From Coriobacteriaceae bacterium (lineage in GTDB: Bacteria > Actinomycetota > Coriobacteriia > Coriobacteriales > UBA8131), in assembly GCA_012515495.1 (NCBI GenBank), contig JAAYYH010000221.1, positions 1 through 11,630 on the forward strand: DNA of 11,630 bases, given 5' to 3'. A program made the translations under genes and the position numbers. Numbering within the stretch: position 1 is the first letter of the stretch; each line of letters opens with the position of its first letter. Positions 1 through 7,169 of the stretch are shown piece after piece. The notes below the pieces were generated by a model. That model saw nothing but the letters and a program-made list of their open reading frames with translations, was not told where the DNA came from and ran no database searches.

Positions 1-57
1 CCCAATCATCTTACTCGTCCAGGCTCTGCCATAAAACGAGCAGAGGACATTATACAT
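1..57 (-). CDS. Possible start of a further operon gene, cut by the left edge
   Basis: An open frame begins with ATG at position 57 and stays open to the window edge, giving 19 codons that read MYNVLCSFYGRAWTSKMIG. A good Shine-Dalgarno AGGAG lies at 64-68, 6 nt before the ATG, and the start is only 33 nt past the proS stop. Both facts fit another gene of the same operon. The peptide is too short to recognise and no domain can be called. Another ATG in a different frame (position 50) reaches a stop after 14 codons, so it is less likely. The call rests on ribosome-binding site and spacing alone; it could be chance. Confidence 0.3.
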   Translation of the reverse strand, partial: MYNVLCSFYGRAWTSKMIG

Positions 58-90
58 GATATACTCCTAGGCGCTACAGGATTTTCAGTG

Positions 91-1809
91 CTACTGGTAT
101 TTTTTCCGTTCATCCGTGACAAGCTGTACCAGTATCGAAACCAGCTGGTCGACGGGCAAGGATTGTTTCTCGCCAGTGAGTCGGATCTTCAGCTCAACCT
201 CTCCAGATTCCAATCCACGCTTGCCAACTACCACCTGATAAGGCCAACCGATAAGGTCCGCATCGTTGAACTTGACGCCAGCCCTGTCATCGCGATCGTC
301 CAACACGACCTCGATACCGGCAGCTAGCAGCTCGCTGGCGATCTGTATAGCAGCAGGTTCAACCAGCCCGTCTCCAACTGTCAGCGGAATTACCGCAACT
401 TCCGCGGGAGCGATGCTCATCGGCCATTTGATACCGTACTCATCGTTATACTGCTCGACCACCGCTGCCAACGATCGCGTCACACCCCAACCATAGCACC
501 CCATCAGGAAGGGCTGCTCGTTGCCAGCCTCATCCATATACCTGGCGTTCATAGAAACCGAGTACTTGGTGCCCAACTGGAACACTTGACCAACCTCGAT
601 ACCTTTAGCCCCTTGTAGCGACTGACCGCATTCAGGACAGAGGTCGCCACTCTTGACGGCACACAGATCAGCCCAGACATCTACCGTGAAATCCGCACCA
701 GGCTTAGCGCCAGCGAGATGATAATCAATCTCATTGGCTCCTATCAGCCACTGTGACAAGTCCCTGAGGGAATTGTCAGCTACTACATGCACTCCCTCGG
801 GAAGGCCTACGGGGCCCATGAAGCCCTTGACCAGCCCGCTGGTTAACATCTCCTCTTCACCCAGCATCCTGAAGCCTGGCAAAGCCTTCTGCGCCTTGAT
901 CTCTCCCAGCTCGTGGTCTCCTGGGACGAACAGCACGACAATGTTGCCTTCGCCATCCATGCCAGACAAAGCTTTTACGGTTGCCGACTCACCAACGCCA
1001 AGGAAATCAGCCAATTCAGCGATTGTCGCCACCTGAGGTGTATGAATCTTGGTCAAACCATCTGATTCATAGACCTGGGTTGCAATCCTCGCTTCGGCAA
1101 CCTCGGTATTGGCTGCGAAACCACAGGAGCAATACACCAGCTCGGCCTCACCTGATTCGGCCAGAGCCATAAATTCGGTGGTAACCTTGCCACCGATCTG
1201 CCCCGAGTCGGCTTCGACAGGCCGATATTCAAGCCCCAGTCGTTCGCAGATTCTGCCATAAGCCCGCGCCATCTCATCGTAATGGGCCTGCAGACTATCT
1301 TGCGTGTCATGGAAACTGTAGGCATCCTTCATCAAGAACTCCCTACCACGCAACAGACCAAAGCGCGGACGGATCTCGTCGCGATACTTCCACTGGATAT
1401 GGAACAGCGACTTCGGCAACTCTTTATAGCTGCGTAATTCGTCACGCACAAGAGAAGTGATCAGCTCTTCCTGGGTTGGGCTGAGCGCGAACCCGTGTCC
1501 ATGTCTGTCCTCGAACCGCATCAGCTCGGGTCCGTAGACATCCCAGCGTCCCGATTCATGCCACAGTTCGGCAGGCTGGATGATGGACATGATCATCTCT
1601 TGGCAACCGATCGCGCGCATCTCATCGCGAACTATCTGTTCGACTTTGCGCAAGACATCGAATCCCAAGGGTAGAAACGAATAGACGCCAGCAGCGACCT
1701 TACGCATCATCGCTGCCCTGATCAGTAACTGATGTGAGATGACCTCCGCGTCGGAGGGAGCTTCTTTCAGGGTTGGAGCATACAATTCACTCATGCGGCG
1801 CAAGAACAT
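91..1809 (-). CDS. proS: Prolyl-tRNA synthetase (class II, with editing insertion)
   Basis: This cytoplasmic enzyme charges tRNA-Pro with proline. The 572 residues match the usual length of the bacterial type with an inserted editing domain. Visible parts in order: N-terminal YAPTLKEAPSDAE; motif 1 near 46-64; the TxE loop PTQEE at 111-115; motif 2 at about 138-162 (WKYRDEIRPRF, then GREFLMKDAYSF); the YbaK-like editing domain at about 225-405; motif 3 at about 436-452 (GCYGWGVTR); and the anticodon-binding domain from about 465 (DDRDDRAGVKFNDADLIGWP). The editing domain keeps the key lysine K279 in TVKAL and has cysteine pairs CSCG (227-229) and CPECG (391-394), as in Gram-positive relatives. 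The ATG at 1809 follows AAAGGA with 5-nt spacing; the internal ATG at codon 6 has no such site. It is the last complete gene of the operon, 146 nt after ispG. Confidence 0.97.
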   Translation of the reverse strand: MFLRRMSELYAPTLKEAPSDAEVISHQLLIRAAMMRKVAAGVYSFLPLGFDVLRKVEQIVRDEMRAIGCQEMIMSIIQPAELWHESGRWDVYGPELMRFEDRHGHGFALSPTQEELITSLVRDELRSYKELPKSLFHIQWKYRDEIRPRFGLLRGREFLMKDAYSFHDTQDSLQAHYDEMARAYGRICERLGLEYRPVEADSGQIGGKVTTEFMALAESGEAELVYCSCGFAANTEVAEARIATQVYESDGLTKIHTPQVATIAELADFLGVGESATVKALSGMDGEGNIVVLFVPGDHELGEIKAQKALPGFRMLGEEEMLTSGLVKGFMGPVGLPEGVHVVADNSLRDLSQWLIGANEIDYHLAGAKPGADFTVDVWADLCAVKSGDLCPECGQSLQGAKGIEVGQVFQLGTKYSVSMNARYMDEAGNEQPFLMGCYGWGVTRSLAAVVEQYNDEYGIKWPMSIAPAEVAVIPLTVGDGLVEPAAIQIASELLAAGIEVVLDDRDDRAGVKFNDADLIGWPYQVVVGKRGLESGEVELKIRLTGEKQSLPVDQLVSILVQLVTDERKKYQ

Positions 1810-1880
1810 AGGGGTCCTTTCAGGTTATTCGATGAGCCAGGAGCTGAGCTTCGGATCAGAAGCGTACTCCCTTCGTGCAA

Positions 1881-1925
1881 TTGGCTGAATCAGTATGATT
1901 CGTTGAATCAGAATGATTGGCCAAA
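1881..1925 (-). repeat. Two tandem 18-nt units of alternating AATCA/TGATT dyads in the proS leader
   Basis: The unit TGAATCAGTATGATTCGT at 1886-1903 is followed directly by a diverged copy at 1904-1921. The first contains the perfect dyad GAATCA-GTA-TGATTC (1887-1901) and the second GAATCA-GAA-TGATTG (1905-1919). Outer flanks also pair imperfectly (TTGGCTGAATCA at 1881-1892 with TGATTGGCCAA at 1914-1924). Read on the minus strand, successive AATCA and TGATT segments can pair in mutually exclusive ways. The repeats lie between ispG and proS, inside the likely proS leader. The geometry is visible; any regulatory role is inference. Confidence 0.6.
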
Positions 1926-1927
1926 CC

Positions 1928-1936
1928 AGTATATCA
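1928..1936 (-). promoter_or_regulatory. Candidate extended -10 promoter for proS
   Basis: On the minus strand TGATATACT reads as an extended -10 element (TGn followed by TATACT, five of six to TATAAT). No good -35 is seen at 17 nt. It would start a transcript near 1921, giving a leader of about 110 nt that carries the dyad repeats before the proS ATG. The gap is by far the largest in the operon, which makes an internal promoter reasonable, but the match could be chance. Confidence 0.25.
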
Positions 1937-1962
1937 GAGCATATCAGAGCAGGTCTCAGAGC
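1931..1962 (-). repeat. 10-nt tandem repeat and third TCAGAGC copy over the ispG stop
   Basis: ATATCAGAGC occurs twice in perfect tandem at 1931-1940 and 1941-1950. A third copy of its core, TCAGAGC, at 1956-1962 contains the ispG stop codon. On the minus strand the core reads GCTCTGA, and the second copy puts another TGA in frame, 12 nt past the real stop. This looks like a small local duplication of the ispG 3' end. No function is evident. Confidence 0.65.
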
Positions 1963-3074
1963 TTATCTATCTCGGCGAACAGCGCCTCGATGATGCGCTC
2001 CTCAGGCACCGTGTAAAGCACGCTACCTTGCGAGAATATCGCTCCGCTACCGCGTCCGCAAGCCACACCAACATCAGCTTCTGCTGCTTCACCTGGACCG
2101 TTGACCACACAGCCCATTACCGCGACCGACAGCGGCTTGCGAACAGATTGCAGGCGTTGCTGGACTTCGTTGGCCAGGCTGACAAGGTCAACCTGGCAGC
2201 GACCGCAGGTTGGACAGCTCACTAACTCTGGCGTACGTCGCCGCAGACCACAGGCAGCTAGTAATTCCCAGGCCACGAGGACTTCGTCTTTGACGTCAGC
2301 TGTGAGAGACACCCTGAACGTATCACCGATGCCCTCCATAAGCAAGATACCCATACCAACCGCGGATTTCACCGTCCCCTGCAACAAGGTTCCGGCCTCC
2401 GTCACTCCCAAGTGCAGCGGTATCGTCGGCAACCGCTTTGAGAGCAGTCGATAGGTATCAACAGTGGTTCGCACATCATGTGCCTTGGCCGAGAGCACAA
2501 CCTGACTGAAACCTCGTTCCTCGAAATGCTCAACAAAGGTCACCGCGCTCGCAACCAGCTTCTCCACCTGTGTCAGGTCCTGCCTGAGCTGGAACTCGTG
2601 AGCCAGGGATCCGGCATTGACGCCGACCCTGATGGGGATGCCCGCCTCCCCCGCCGCATCGATTATGGCATCGACCTTGTCAAGAGAGCCGATATTTCCG
2701 GGATTGATACGAAGTTTGGCTGCTCCTCTGTTCACAGCCTCAAGTGCCAAACGATGATCGAAATGGATATCCGCAACTATCGGCAAAGGCGAGCGCTCAC
2801 AGATCTCAGCGAATCCGAGTAAAGCCTCAGCGGAAGGTATTGCCACTCGGATGATCTCGCAATCCAGAGCTGCCAACTCATCGATCTGTGTCAGACAAGC
2901 CTCGACATCCGTTGTGCGGGTCGTGAGCATCGATTGGACGGCAATAGCTGCGCCACCGCCAATCGGAACCTTGCCCACCATCACCTGGTTGGTGTTTGTC
3001 CGGGCGGCTTCAGCTTCGCCAGCACTACGCCGCATCATTGCGGGCACACTATTGGACCGAACACCTGTCTCCAT
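1956..3074 (-). CDS. ispG: 4-hydroxy-3-methylbut-2-enyl diphosphate synthase
   Basis: This iron-sulfur enzyme carries out the penultimate MEP-pathway step, reducing methylerythritol cyclodiphosphate to HMBPP. From the ATG at 3074 the protein has 372 residues, the same length as the E. coli enzyme. The TIM-barrel part includes VQSMLTTRTTDVEAC, RVAIPSAEA, ADIHFDHRLA and KLRINPGNIG. The C-terminal cluster domain has C287 and C290 (SCPTCGRC), then C322 and E329 in GCVVNGPGEA, the expected [4Fe-4S] ligands. A GTG at 3086 would add four residues, but the ATG at 3074 follows GGAGG by 5 nt, whereas the GTG has no clear site, so I chose the ATG. With that start the gene begins 13 nt after the M50 protease stop. 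It works with dxr in the same operon. C293 in GRC is an extra nearby cysteine. Confidence 0.96.
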   Translation of the reverse strand: METGVRSNSVPAMMRRSAGEAEAARTNTNQVMVGKVPIGGGAAIAVQSMLTTRTTDVEACLTQIDELAALDCEIIRVAIPSAEALLGFAEICERSPLPIVADIHFDHRLALEAVNRGAAKLRINPGNIGSLDKVDAIIDAAGEAGIPIRVGVNAGSLAHEFQLRQDLTQVEKLVASAVTFVEHFEERGFSQVVLSAKAHDVRTTVDTYRLLSKRLPTIPLHLGVTEAGTLLQGTVKSAVGMGILLMEGIGDTFRVSLTADVKDEVLVAWELLAACGLRRRTPELVSCPTCGRCQVDLVSLANEVQQRLQSVRKPLSVAVMGCVVNGPGEAAEADVGVACGRGSGAIFSQGSVLYTVPEERIIEALFAEIDKL

Positions 3075-3087
3075 CACAGCCTCCACA

Positions 3088-4380
3088 TCAGCTGCCCAAG
3101 ATATAACGGTTGATATCCTGGTTGGTCACGAACAAGAACAGCATCACAAGTAGTACCATTGCCGCCACCGAGATCCCATTGATCACACGTGGCGGTATAA
3201 CCCTCTTGGTGATCTTCTCAATCGTCTCAACTACGATCTTGCCACCATCCAGAGGTGGGATGGGCAGCAGGTTCATCAAACCGATGGAGATGGACAACGC
3301 CGCGCACAACACGATGAAGGGGATAAAGCCTGCACTGGCTGCGCGCTGCGCCTCAAACGAGACACCAACCACCGATGCAGACTGACTGATGACATCATTA
3401 AACGTCGCGGGATTGAATAGTTGTAGAATCGCCGTGGCCACCATTGCGATGAAGCCCAGCGATGCCCCCATGGCGTCCAATACCGAGATAGGCACCCGAA
3501 CAACCGCGGCGGTAACCCCTATCACCGCACGCCCCTCACTTTCGACCAAGGTGATAGCAGCTAGCTTGCTCACGCCATCGCGGCTGTAACCAATCTCGAT
3601 CGTCTGATTTGGTGCCAGCGGTTGCATCATGGTGACGAATTCTTCCCAGCTCTCAATCTCCTCACCATCAAGTGACTGGATGACGTCCCCGCTTTGGATA
3701 CCTGCAACAGCTGCAGGTGAACCCTCGACAACACTCTCAATCGTGGTAATGGGCTGCTGATTTCCCTGCCAGAGCATTATCGAGGAAAAGACCAGAATGG
3801 CAAAGATCAGATTGAACGCTACTCCGCCTGCCAACACCACGATACGTTTGAACCAGGACAAACCGCGATACGTCTGTTTGCGCTCACAATCTATGAAGCT
3901 CGCAGGCGAATCCAAGGTCCTAGCTTCACCGAGAGCGAAGGTCGCGGTTTCCTGCGTTGCGTATTCGTGATCACCATCCTTGAGCTTGGTGCGCTTGACT
4001 GTTCCCCAAATATGCAGCACATCCAAAGCTTCCTCAAAATCGAAGCCAAGCTGCTCAGAGGCTTCTCTGACCTCATGCAGCCGCATCGTACCGCGAGGAT
4101 AAAGATACGCCGCGGCTTGGGCGAGATTAGGGTTCTCCTTACCCCCCTCCATACCGGCGACCATGGCGTAACCGCCTAAGAGAATGGGAGTGATTCCAAA
4201 GCGGGTTCCCTTGAACTTGAAGCCTATCGAAGGTCCTGGTAGACCGAGCATGAACTCCGACACTCGTACGCCAAAGGCGCGGGCGGTGACAAAATGACCC
4301 GCTTCGTGGATTACTACTATCAAGGAGAACATCAGCAGGCCCCAGAATATCACCTGGGCTGCGAATAGAACACTACTCAT
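3088..4380 (-). CDS. rseP: Site-2 intramembrane zinc metalloprotease (M50, RseP/RasP family)
   Basis: This is a membrane protease that cuts transmembrane substrates, typically anti-sigma factors or signal-peptide remnants, after a first cleavage outside. The 430 residues show TM1 with the zinc motif HEAGH at 25-29; a membrane re-entrant part ending GGYAMVAGMEGG (69-80); TM2 at about 178-203 (VVLAGGVAFNLIFAILVF); one PDZ domain at about 208-285 (SPAAVAGIQSGDVIQSLDGE); and the third metal-ligand region NLLPIPPLDGG at 370-380 with D378. A final helix lies near 402-418. Between GGYAMV and TM2 is a long segment (about 81-175), of similar size to that in Bacillus RasP but much longer than in E. coli RseP. 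The ATG follows GGAGGAG by 8 nt. The gene starts 22 nt after dxr. The natural substrate is unknown; no anti-sigma factor is nearby. Confidence 0.93.
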   Translation of the reverse strand: MSSVLFAAQVIFWGLLMFSLIVVIHEAGHFVTARAFGVRVSEFMLGLPGPSIGFKFKGTRFGITPILLGGYAMVAGMEGGKENPNLAQAAAYLYPRGTMRLHEVREASEQLGFDFEEALDVLHIWGTVKRTKLKDGDHEYATQETATFALGEARTLDSPASFIDCERKQTYRGLSWFKRIVVLAGGVAFNLIFAILVFSSIMLWQGNQQPITTIESVVEGSPAAVAGIQSGDVIQSLDGEEIESWEEFVTMMQPLAPNQTIEIGYSRDGVSKLAAITLVESEGRAVIGVTAAVVRVPISVLDAMGASLGFIAMVATAILQLFNPATFNDVISQSASVVGVSFEAQRAASAGFIPFIVLCAALSISIGLMNLLPIPPLDGGKIVVETIEKITKRVIPPRVINGISVAAMVLLVMLFLFVTNQDINRYILGS

Positions 4381-4402
4381 CGTCTAGCTCCTCCAGTATC
4401 GT

Positions 4403-5548
4403 TCAGAGAGCTCGCAGGAAGTCATTGGCTGTCGCTCTCGCCCAACCGTCAACCTGTTCGAGCTGTTCGAGCGAGCAGACTGACTCTGGGTTGTGGCACA
4501 GCATCACCCGTTCCACTATACGCTCAATGTCAAGGAAACCGCAGATTCTGTTGAGAAATGATTGAACTGCAATCTCATTTGCGGCATTGAGTACTGCCGG
4601 CATCGTCCCACCCTGTCTGCCAGCTTCCTTTGCCAACGCAAGAGCCCTGAATGTCTGCTCGTCAGCCGGTTCGAAGCTCAATGTTCCCAGCTGGGTGAAG
4701 TCCAGCGGCTCAATCGGCGCTTGCCAACGCTGAGGATAGCTGAAGGCGAGCTGGATGGGTATGCGCATATCTGTGACGCCAAGATGTGCCTTAACGCTAC
4801 CATCGCAGTATTCGACCATCGAATGGATACAGCTCTGTGGATGAACCACAACACTGATCCGATCGTAATCCAAGCCAAACAGATGATAGGCCTCGATGAC
4901 CTCAAGACCCTTGTTCATCAACGTCGCACTGTCTACTGTGATCTTGGGACCCATCTTCCAAGTGGGATGCGCCAGCGTCTGCTCGCGAGTCACATAGGCC
5001 AACTGTTCTCGTGTTCTGCCCCTGAACGGTCCGCCCGAAGCGGTTAACCACAGGCGATTCACCGTCTTTGAATCCTCGCCGAGAAGACACTGGAAGATAG
5101 CCGAATGCTCGGAGTCCACAGGCAACAGAGAATCGCTATCTGCCAACGGCATCAACAGGTCACCGCCTACAACCAGCGATTCCTTGTTCGCCAATGCCAG
5201 CTTCTTCTTGCTGATCAAGGTGCGATAACTGGCGCGTAGGCCAACTGCGCCACTCAGCGCGTTGAGCACCATATCCGCGCCCTCAATCTCACAGAGTTCC
5301 TCGATGGCCTCAAGGCCGAAATCGACACGCGCGTCATGGGGCAACTGCGCAAGAGTCGCGCTGTCTCGCAGTCCCTCATTACCCAACGCCAAGCGTTTGA
5401 CCCGGAACTCCTGCGCCTGCTGCACCAACATCTCAGAACTTGAATGCGCCGCCAAACCAACTATCCGCAACTCATCCGGATGCCTGCGAGCTACATCCAG
5501 AGCTTGTGTACCAATAGAGCCGGTTGAGCCGAGTATCACTACGTTCAT
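4403..5548 (-). CDS. dxr: 1-deoxy-D-xylulose 5-phosphate reductoisomerase
   Basis: This cytoplasmic enzyme is the committed MEP-pathway step, converting DXP to MEP with NADPH and a divalent metal. The 381 residues fit the family. The N-terminal Rossmann domain begins with GSTGSIG (7-13). ALANKESLVVGG follows at 118-129. The metal ligands are D145 and E147 in VDSEHSA and E216 in NKGLEVIEA. The flexible loop region HPTWKMGPKITVDSATLMNKG spans 194-214, and the C-terminal helical domain includes GGTMPAVLNAANEIAV (313-328). The ATG overlaps the cdsA stop by 4 nt (ATGA), which points to translational coupling; GGGA lies a few nt upstream inside cdsA. The enzyme is the fosmidomycin target. All expected catalytic residues are present, so it should be active. 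Confidence 0.97.
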   Translation of the reverse strand: MNVVILGSTGSIGTQALDVARRHPDELRIVGLAAHSSSEMLVQQAQEFRVKRLALGNEGLRDSATLAQLPHDARVDFGLEAIEELCEIEGADMVLNALSGAVGLRASYRTLISKKKLALANKESLVVGGDLLMPLADSDSLLPVDSEHSAIFQCLLGEDSKTVNRLWLTASGGPFRGRTREQLAYVTREQTLAHPTWKMGPKITVDSATLMNKGLEVIEAYHLFGLDYDRISVVVHPQSCIHSMVEYCDGSVKAHLGVTDMRIPIQLAFSYPQRWQAPIEPLDFTQLGTLSFEPADEQTFRALALAKEAGRQGGTMPAVLNAANEIAVQSFLNRICGFLDIERIVERVMLCHNPESVCSLEQLEQVDGWARATANDFLRAL

Positions 5549-6381
5549 ATCGTCCCACTGAACTTCAAGATCAATGATGCCATTGCAGCAACCAATATCA
5601 GCGAATCACAGCGATCGAGGAAGCCACCATGTCCAGGCAGGAGATTTCCGGAATCCTTATGCCCGGTACTGCGCTTGATGCGGGATTCAACCAGATCGCC
5701 GAGGATACCGATACAGCCACAGGCGATGCCACCGGTTATCGCCCAGAAGAATGAGAGATACACGCCTGGGATGAATGGCATGATGCACCAGATGCCCACT
5801 GAGGCAACCATTCCTGCTAAAAAGCCTTCCCAAGATTTATTTGGTGAGATGCGTGGAGCCATCTTATGGCGGCCGAACTTAGTGCCGATGAAGAACGCGA
5901 AAGTGTCGTTGAGCCAAACGCTGGCCAGGATCACAACAACGGTGAAACCACCCCAGAAGCCGGCAATATCGGTACGCACCACCACTAGGAAACTGAGCAT
6001 CAGCCCGGTATAGAGAGCACCGAAGAAGGTCACTGCGACATCGGTGATGCGAGCTGGTGTATAGAAGACATACCAGACCAATACCACTGTCGCGAAGACC
6101 GCGGTTAAAGTCAAAACACCGGTGAAATGCCCAACAGCATAGGAGACAGGATATAGAGCCGCGGCTATTGTACCGATAAGCTCATTGGGTAGTTTGGCAT
6201 CGGAACGCAGCATGGCATAGAACTCAAAGGCGCAGAGGCCGCTCAATATCGCGATGGCAATGACGGTCGTGATAGTACTGATCAACGACGTGGCGATCAA
6301 CGTAGCTGAATAAACGGTAGCGGTAATCACTCGAGTCCTCAGACTCGCGTCGTTGCGCTCCATCTCCTCAAGGTCATTCAC
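5545..6381 (-). CDS. cdsA: Phosphatidate cytidylyltransferase (CDP-diacylglycerol synthase)
   Basis: This integral membrane enzyme makes CDP-diacylglycerol from phosphatidic acid and CTP, the branch point for phospholipids. The 278 residues contain about eight hydrophobic segments. The catalytic C-terminal half has WLNDTFAFFIGTKFGRHKMAP (about 156-176) and SPNKSWEGFLAG (179-190). The family signature spans 233-259: SRIKR, HKDSGNLLPGHGG and DRCDS, with K236, R237, K242, D243, H251, D256 and D259. Residue 258 is Cys where the published pattern prefers a bulky hydrophobic. The start is GTG at 6381, 2 nt after the uppS stop. The in-frame ATG at 6363 has its AGGAG directly adjacent with no spacer, so it is less likely. 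Translation is probably coupled to uppS upstream and dxr downstream. Confidence 0.95.
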   Translation of the reverse strand: MNDLEEMERNDASLRTRVITATVYSATLIATSLISTITTVIAIAILSGLCAFEFYAMLRSDAKLPNELIGTIAAALYPVSYAVGHFTGVLTLTAVFATVVLVWYVFYTPARITDVAVTFFGALYTGLMLSFLVVVRTDIAGFWGGFTVVVILASVWLNDTFAFFIGTKFGRHKMAPRISPNKSWEGFLAGMVASVGIWCIMPFIPGVYLSFFWAITGGIACGCIGILGDLVESRIKRSTGHKDSGNLLPGHGGFLDRCDSLILVAAMASLILKFSGTI

Positions 6382-6383
6382 TT

Positions 6384-7169
6384 TCAGATACCACCAAACC
6401 GTCGATCTCGCTTCTGATAGGCTATAATCGCCCGCAACAACTCATACTCATCGAAATCAGGCCAAAGAGTTGGGGTGATAAACATCTCAGCATAGGCGAT
6501 CTGATAGAGCAGGAAATTCGAGATGCGATATTCACCACTGGTCCTGATCAACAGGTCCGGATCGGGAATCTGTGCTGTATCCAGATACGCGGCAAAACCG
6601 CTGTCATCCAAAGCCGCGATACCAACCTCATCCAATTCCCCGCTTTTTGCCTTGCGGGCGATGGTCTGAGCGGCACGTACGATCTCCTGACGTGCTCCGT
6701 AATTGACTGCAATCACCAGTGTCATGCCTTGATTGTCAGCGGTTTTCGCGATTGCATCCTCGAAGGTCTCGCGGGTGCGTCGCGGTAACTTGGACATATC
6801 ACCGATAGTCTTGATGCGTACTCCCTCGGCATCCAAGCTCGCCAGCTCGGCAGCCATAGTGTTCGCGAACAGCGTCATCAGCGTCTTGACCTCGGTAATC
6901 GGGCGATTCCAATTCTCCGTTGAGAAAGAGTAGATTGTCAGATAGCGCACACCCAGATCGCTGCTTGTACGAATCAATGCGCGAACACCCTTGATACCAG
7001 CCTTGTGACCAAAGGCACGATTCTCTCCGCGCAACTTCGCCCAACGGCCATTCCCATCCATGATCACGGCGATATGCTCGGGGACGCGGAGGGGGTCAAA
7101 TGCCTGCAGATCGATATCTGCAGGCACCTGTTCAATGAGTTGCTGGAGTTTCTCCTGATTCAGGGTCAT
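6384..7169 (-). CDS. uppS: Undecaprenyl diphosphate synthase (cis-prenyltransferase)
   Basis: This enzyme adds isopentenyl units in cis to farnesyl diphosphate to make the C55 lipid carrier for peptidoglycan and other wall polymers. The 261 residues include the first conserved region HIAVIMDGNGRWAK (32-45) with catalytic D38, the YSFSTENWNRP motif and the C-terminal signature DPDLLIRTSGEYRISNFLLY with AYAEMFITPTLWPDF. A Tyr replaces the Trp often found after NFLL. The first 30 residues are a variable extension. The ATG overlaps the frr stop by 1 nt (TGATG) and follows GGAGG by 4-5 nt. It uses precursors from the MEP pathway encoded in the same operon (dxr, ispG). A strong hairpin lies within its early codons (7101-7126). 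Confidence 0.96.
   Translation of the reverse strand: MTLNQEKLQQLIEQVPADIDLQAFDPLRVPEHIAVIMDGNGRWAKLRGENRAFGHKAGIKGVRALIRTSSDLGVRYLTIYSFSTENWNRPITEVKTLMTLFANTMAAELASLDAEGVRIKTIGDMSKLPRRTRETFEDAIAKTADNQGMTLVIAVNYGARQEIVRAAQTIARKAKSGELDEVGIAALDDSGFAAYLDTAQIPDPDLLIRTSGEYRISNFLLYQIAYAEMFITPTLWPDFDEYELLRAIIAYQKRDRRFGGI
7101..7126 (-). repeat. Perfect 11-bp inverted repeat inside the 5' part of uppS
   Basis: TGCCTGCAGAT at 7101-7111 and ATCTGCAGGCA at 7116-7126 are exact inverse complements separated by 4 nt. In the mRNA this forms an 11-bp stem with a tetraloop, about 45 nt after the uppS start codon. It encodes part of PADIDLQA in the variable N-terminal extension. No U-tract follows, so it does not look like an intrinsic terminator. 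The structure is directly visible; its role is unknown. Confidence 0.75.

Noticed and set aside
24..45. CTCTGC/GCAGAG inverted repeat beyond proS as a possible terminator
   Set aside because: The stem is only 6 bp with a 10-nt loop, no T-run follows on the minus strand, and a competing CTCGT/ACGAG pairing overlaps it. It also lies inside the possible next gene.
1810..1955. T-box riboswitch upstream of proS
   Set aside because: The gap is short for a T-box and the conserved T-box sequence and a following terminator are not present.
3075..3086. GTG at 3086 as the ispG start
   Set aside because: It lacks a ribosome-binding site, while the ATG at 3074 has GGAGG at 5 nt and yields the family's normal length.
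4562..5047. 161-codon plus-strand open frame opposite dxr
   Set aside because: It lies wholly antisense to a clear dxr gene, shows no recognisable domain and has no convincing ribosome-binding site. The same holds for the other long antisense frames, such as those opposite ispG (2101-2822), pyrH (7884-8207) and the LuxR gene (9442-9798).
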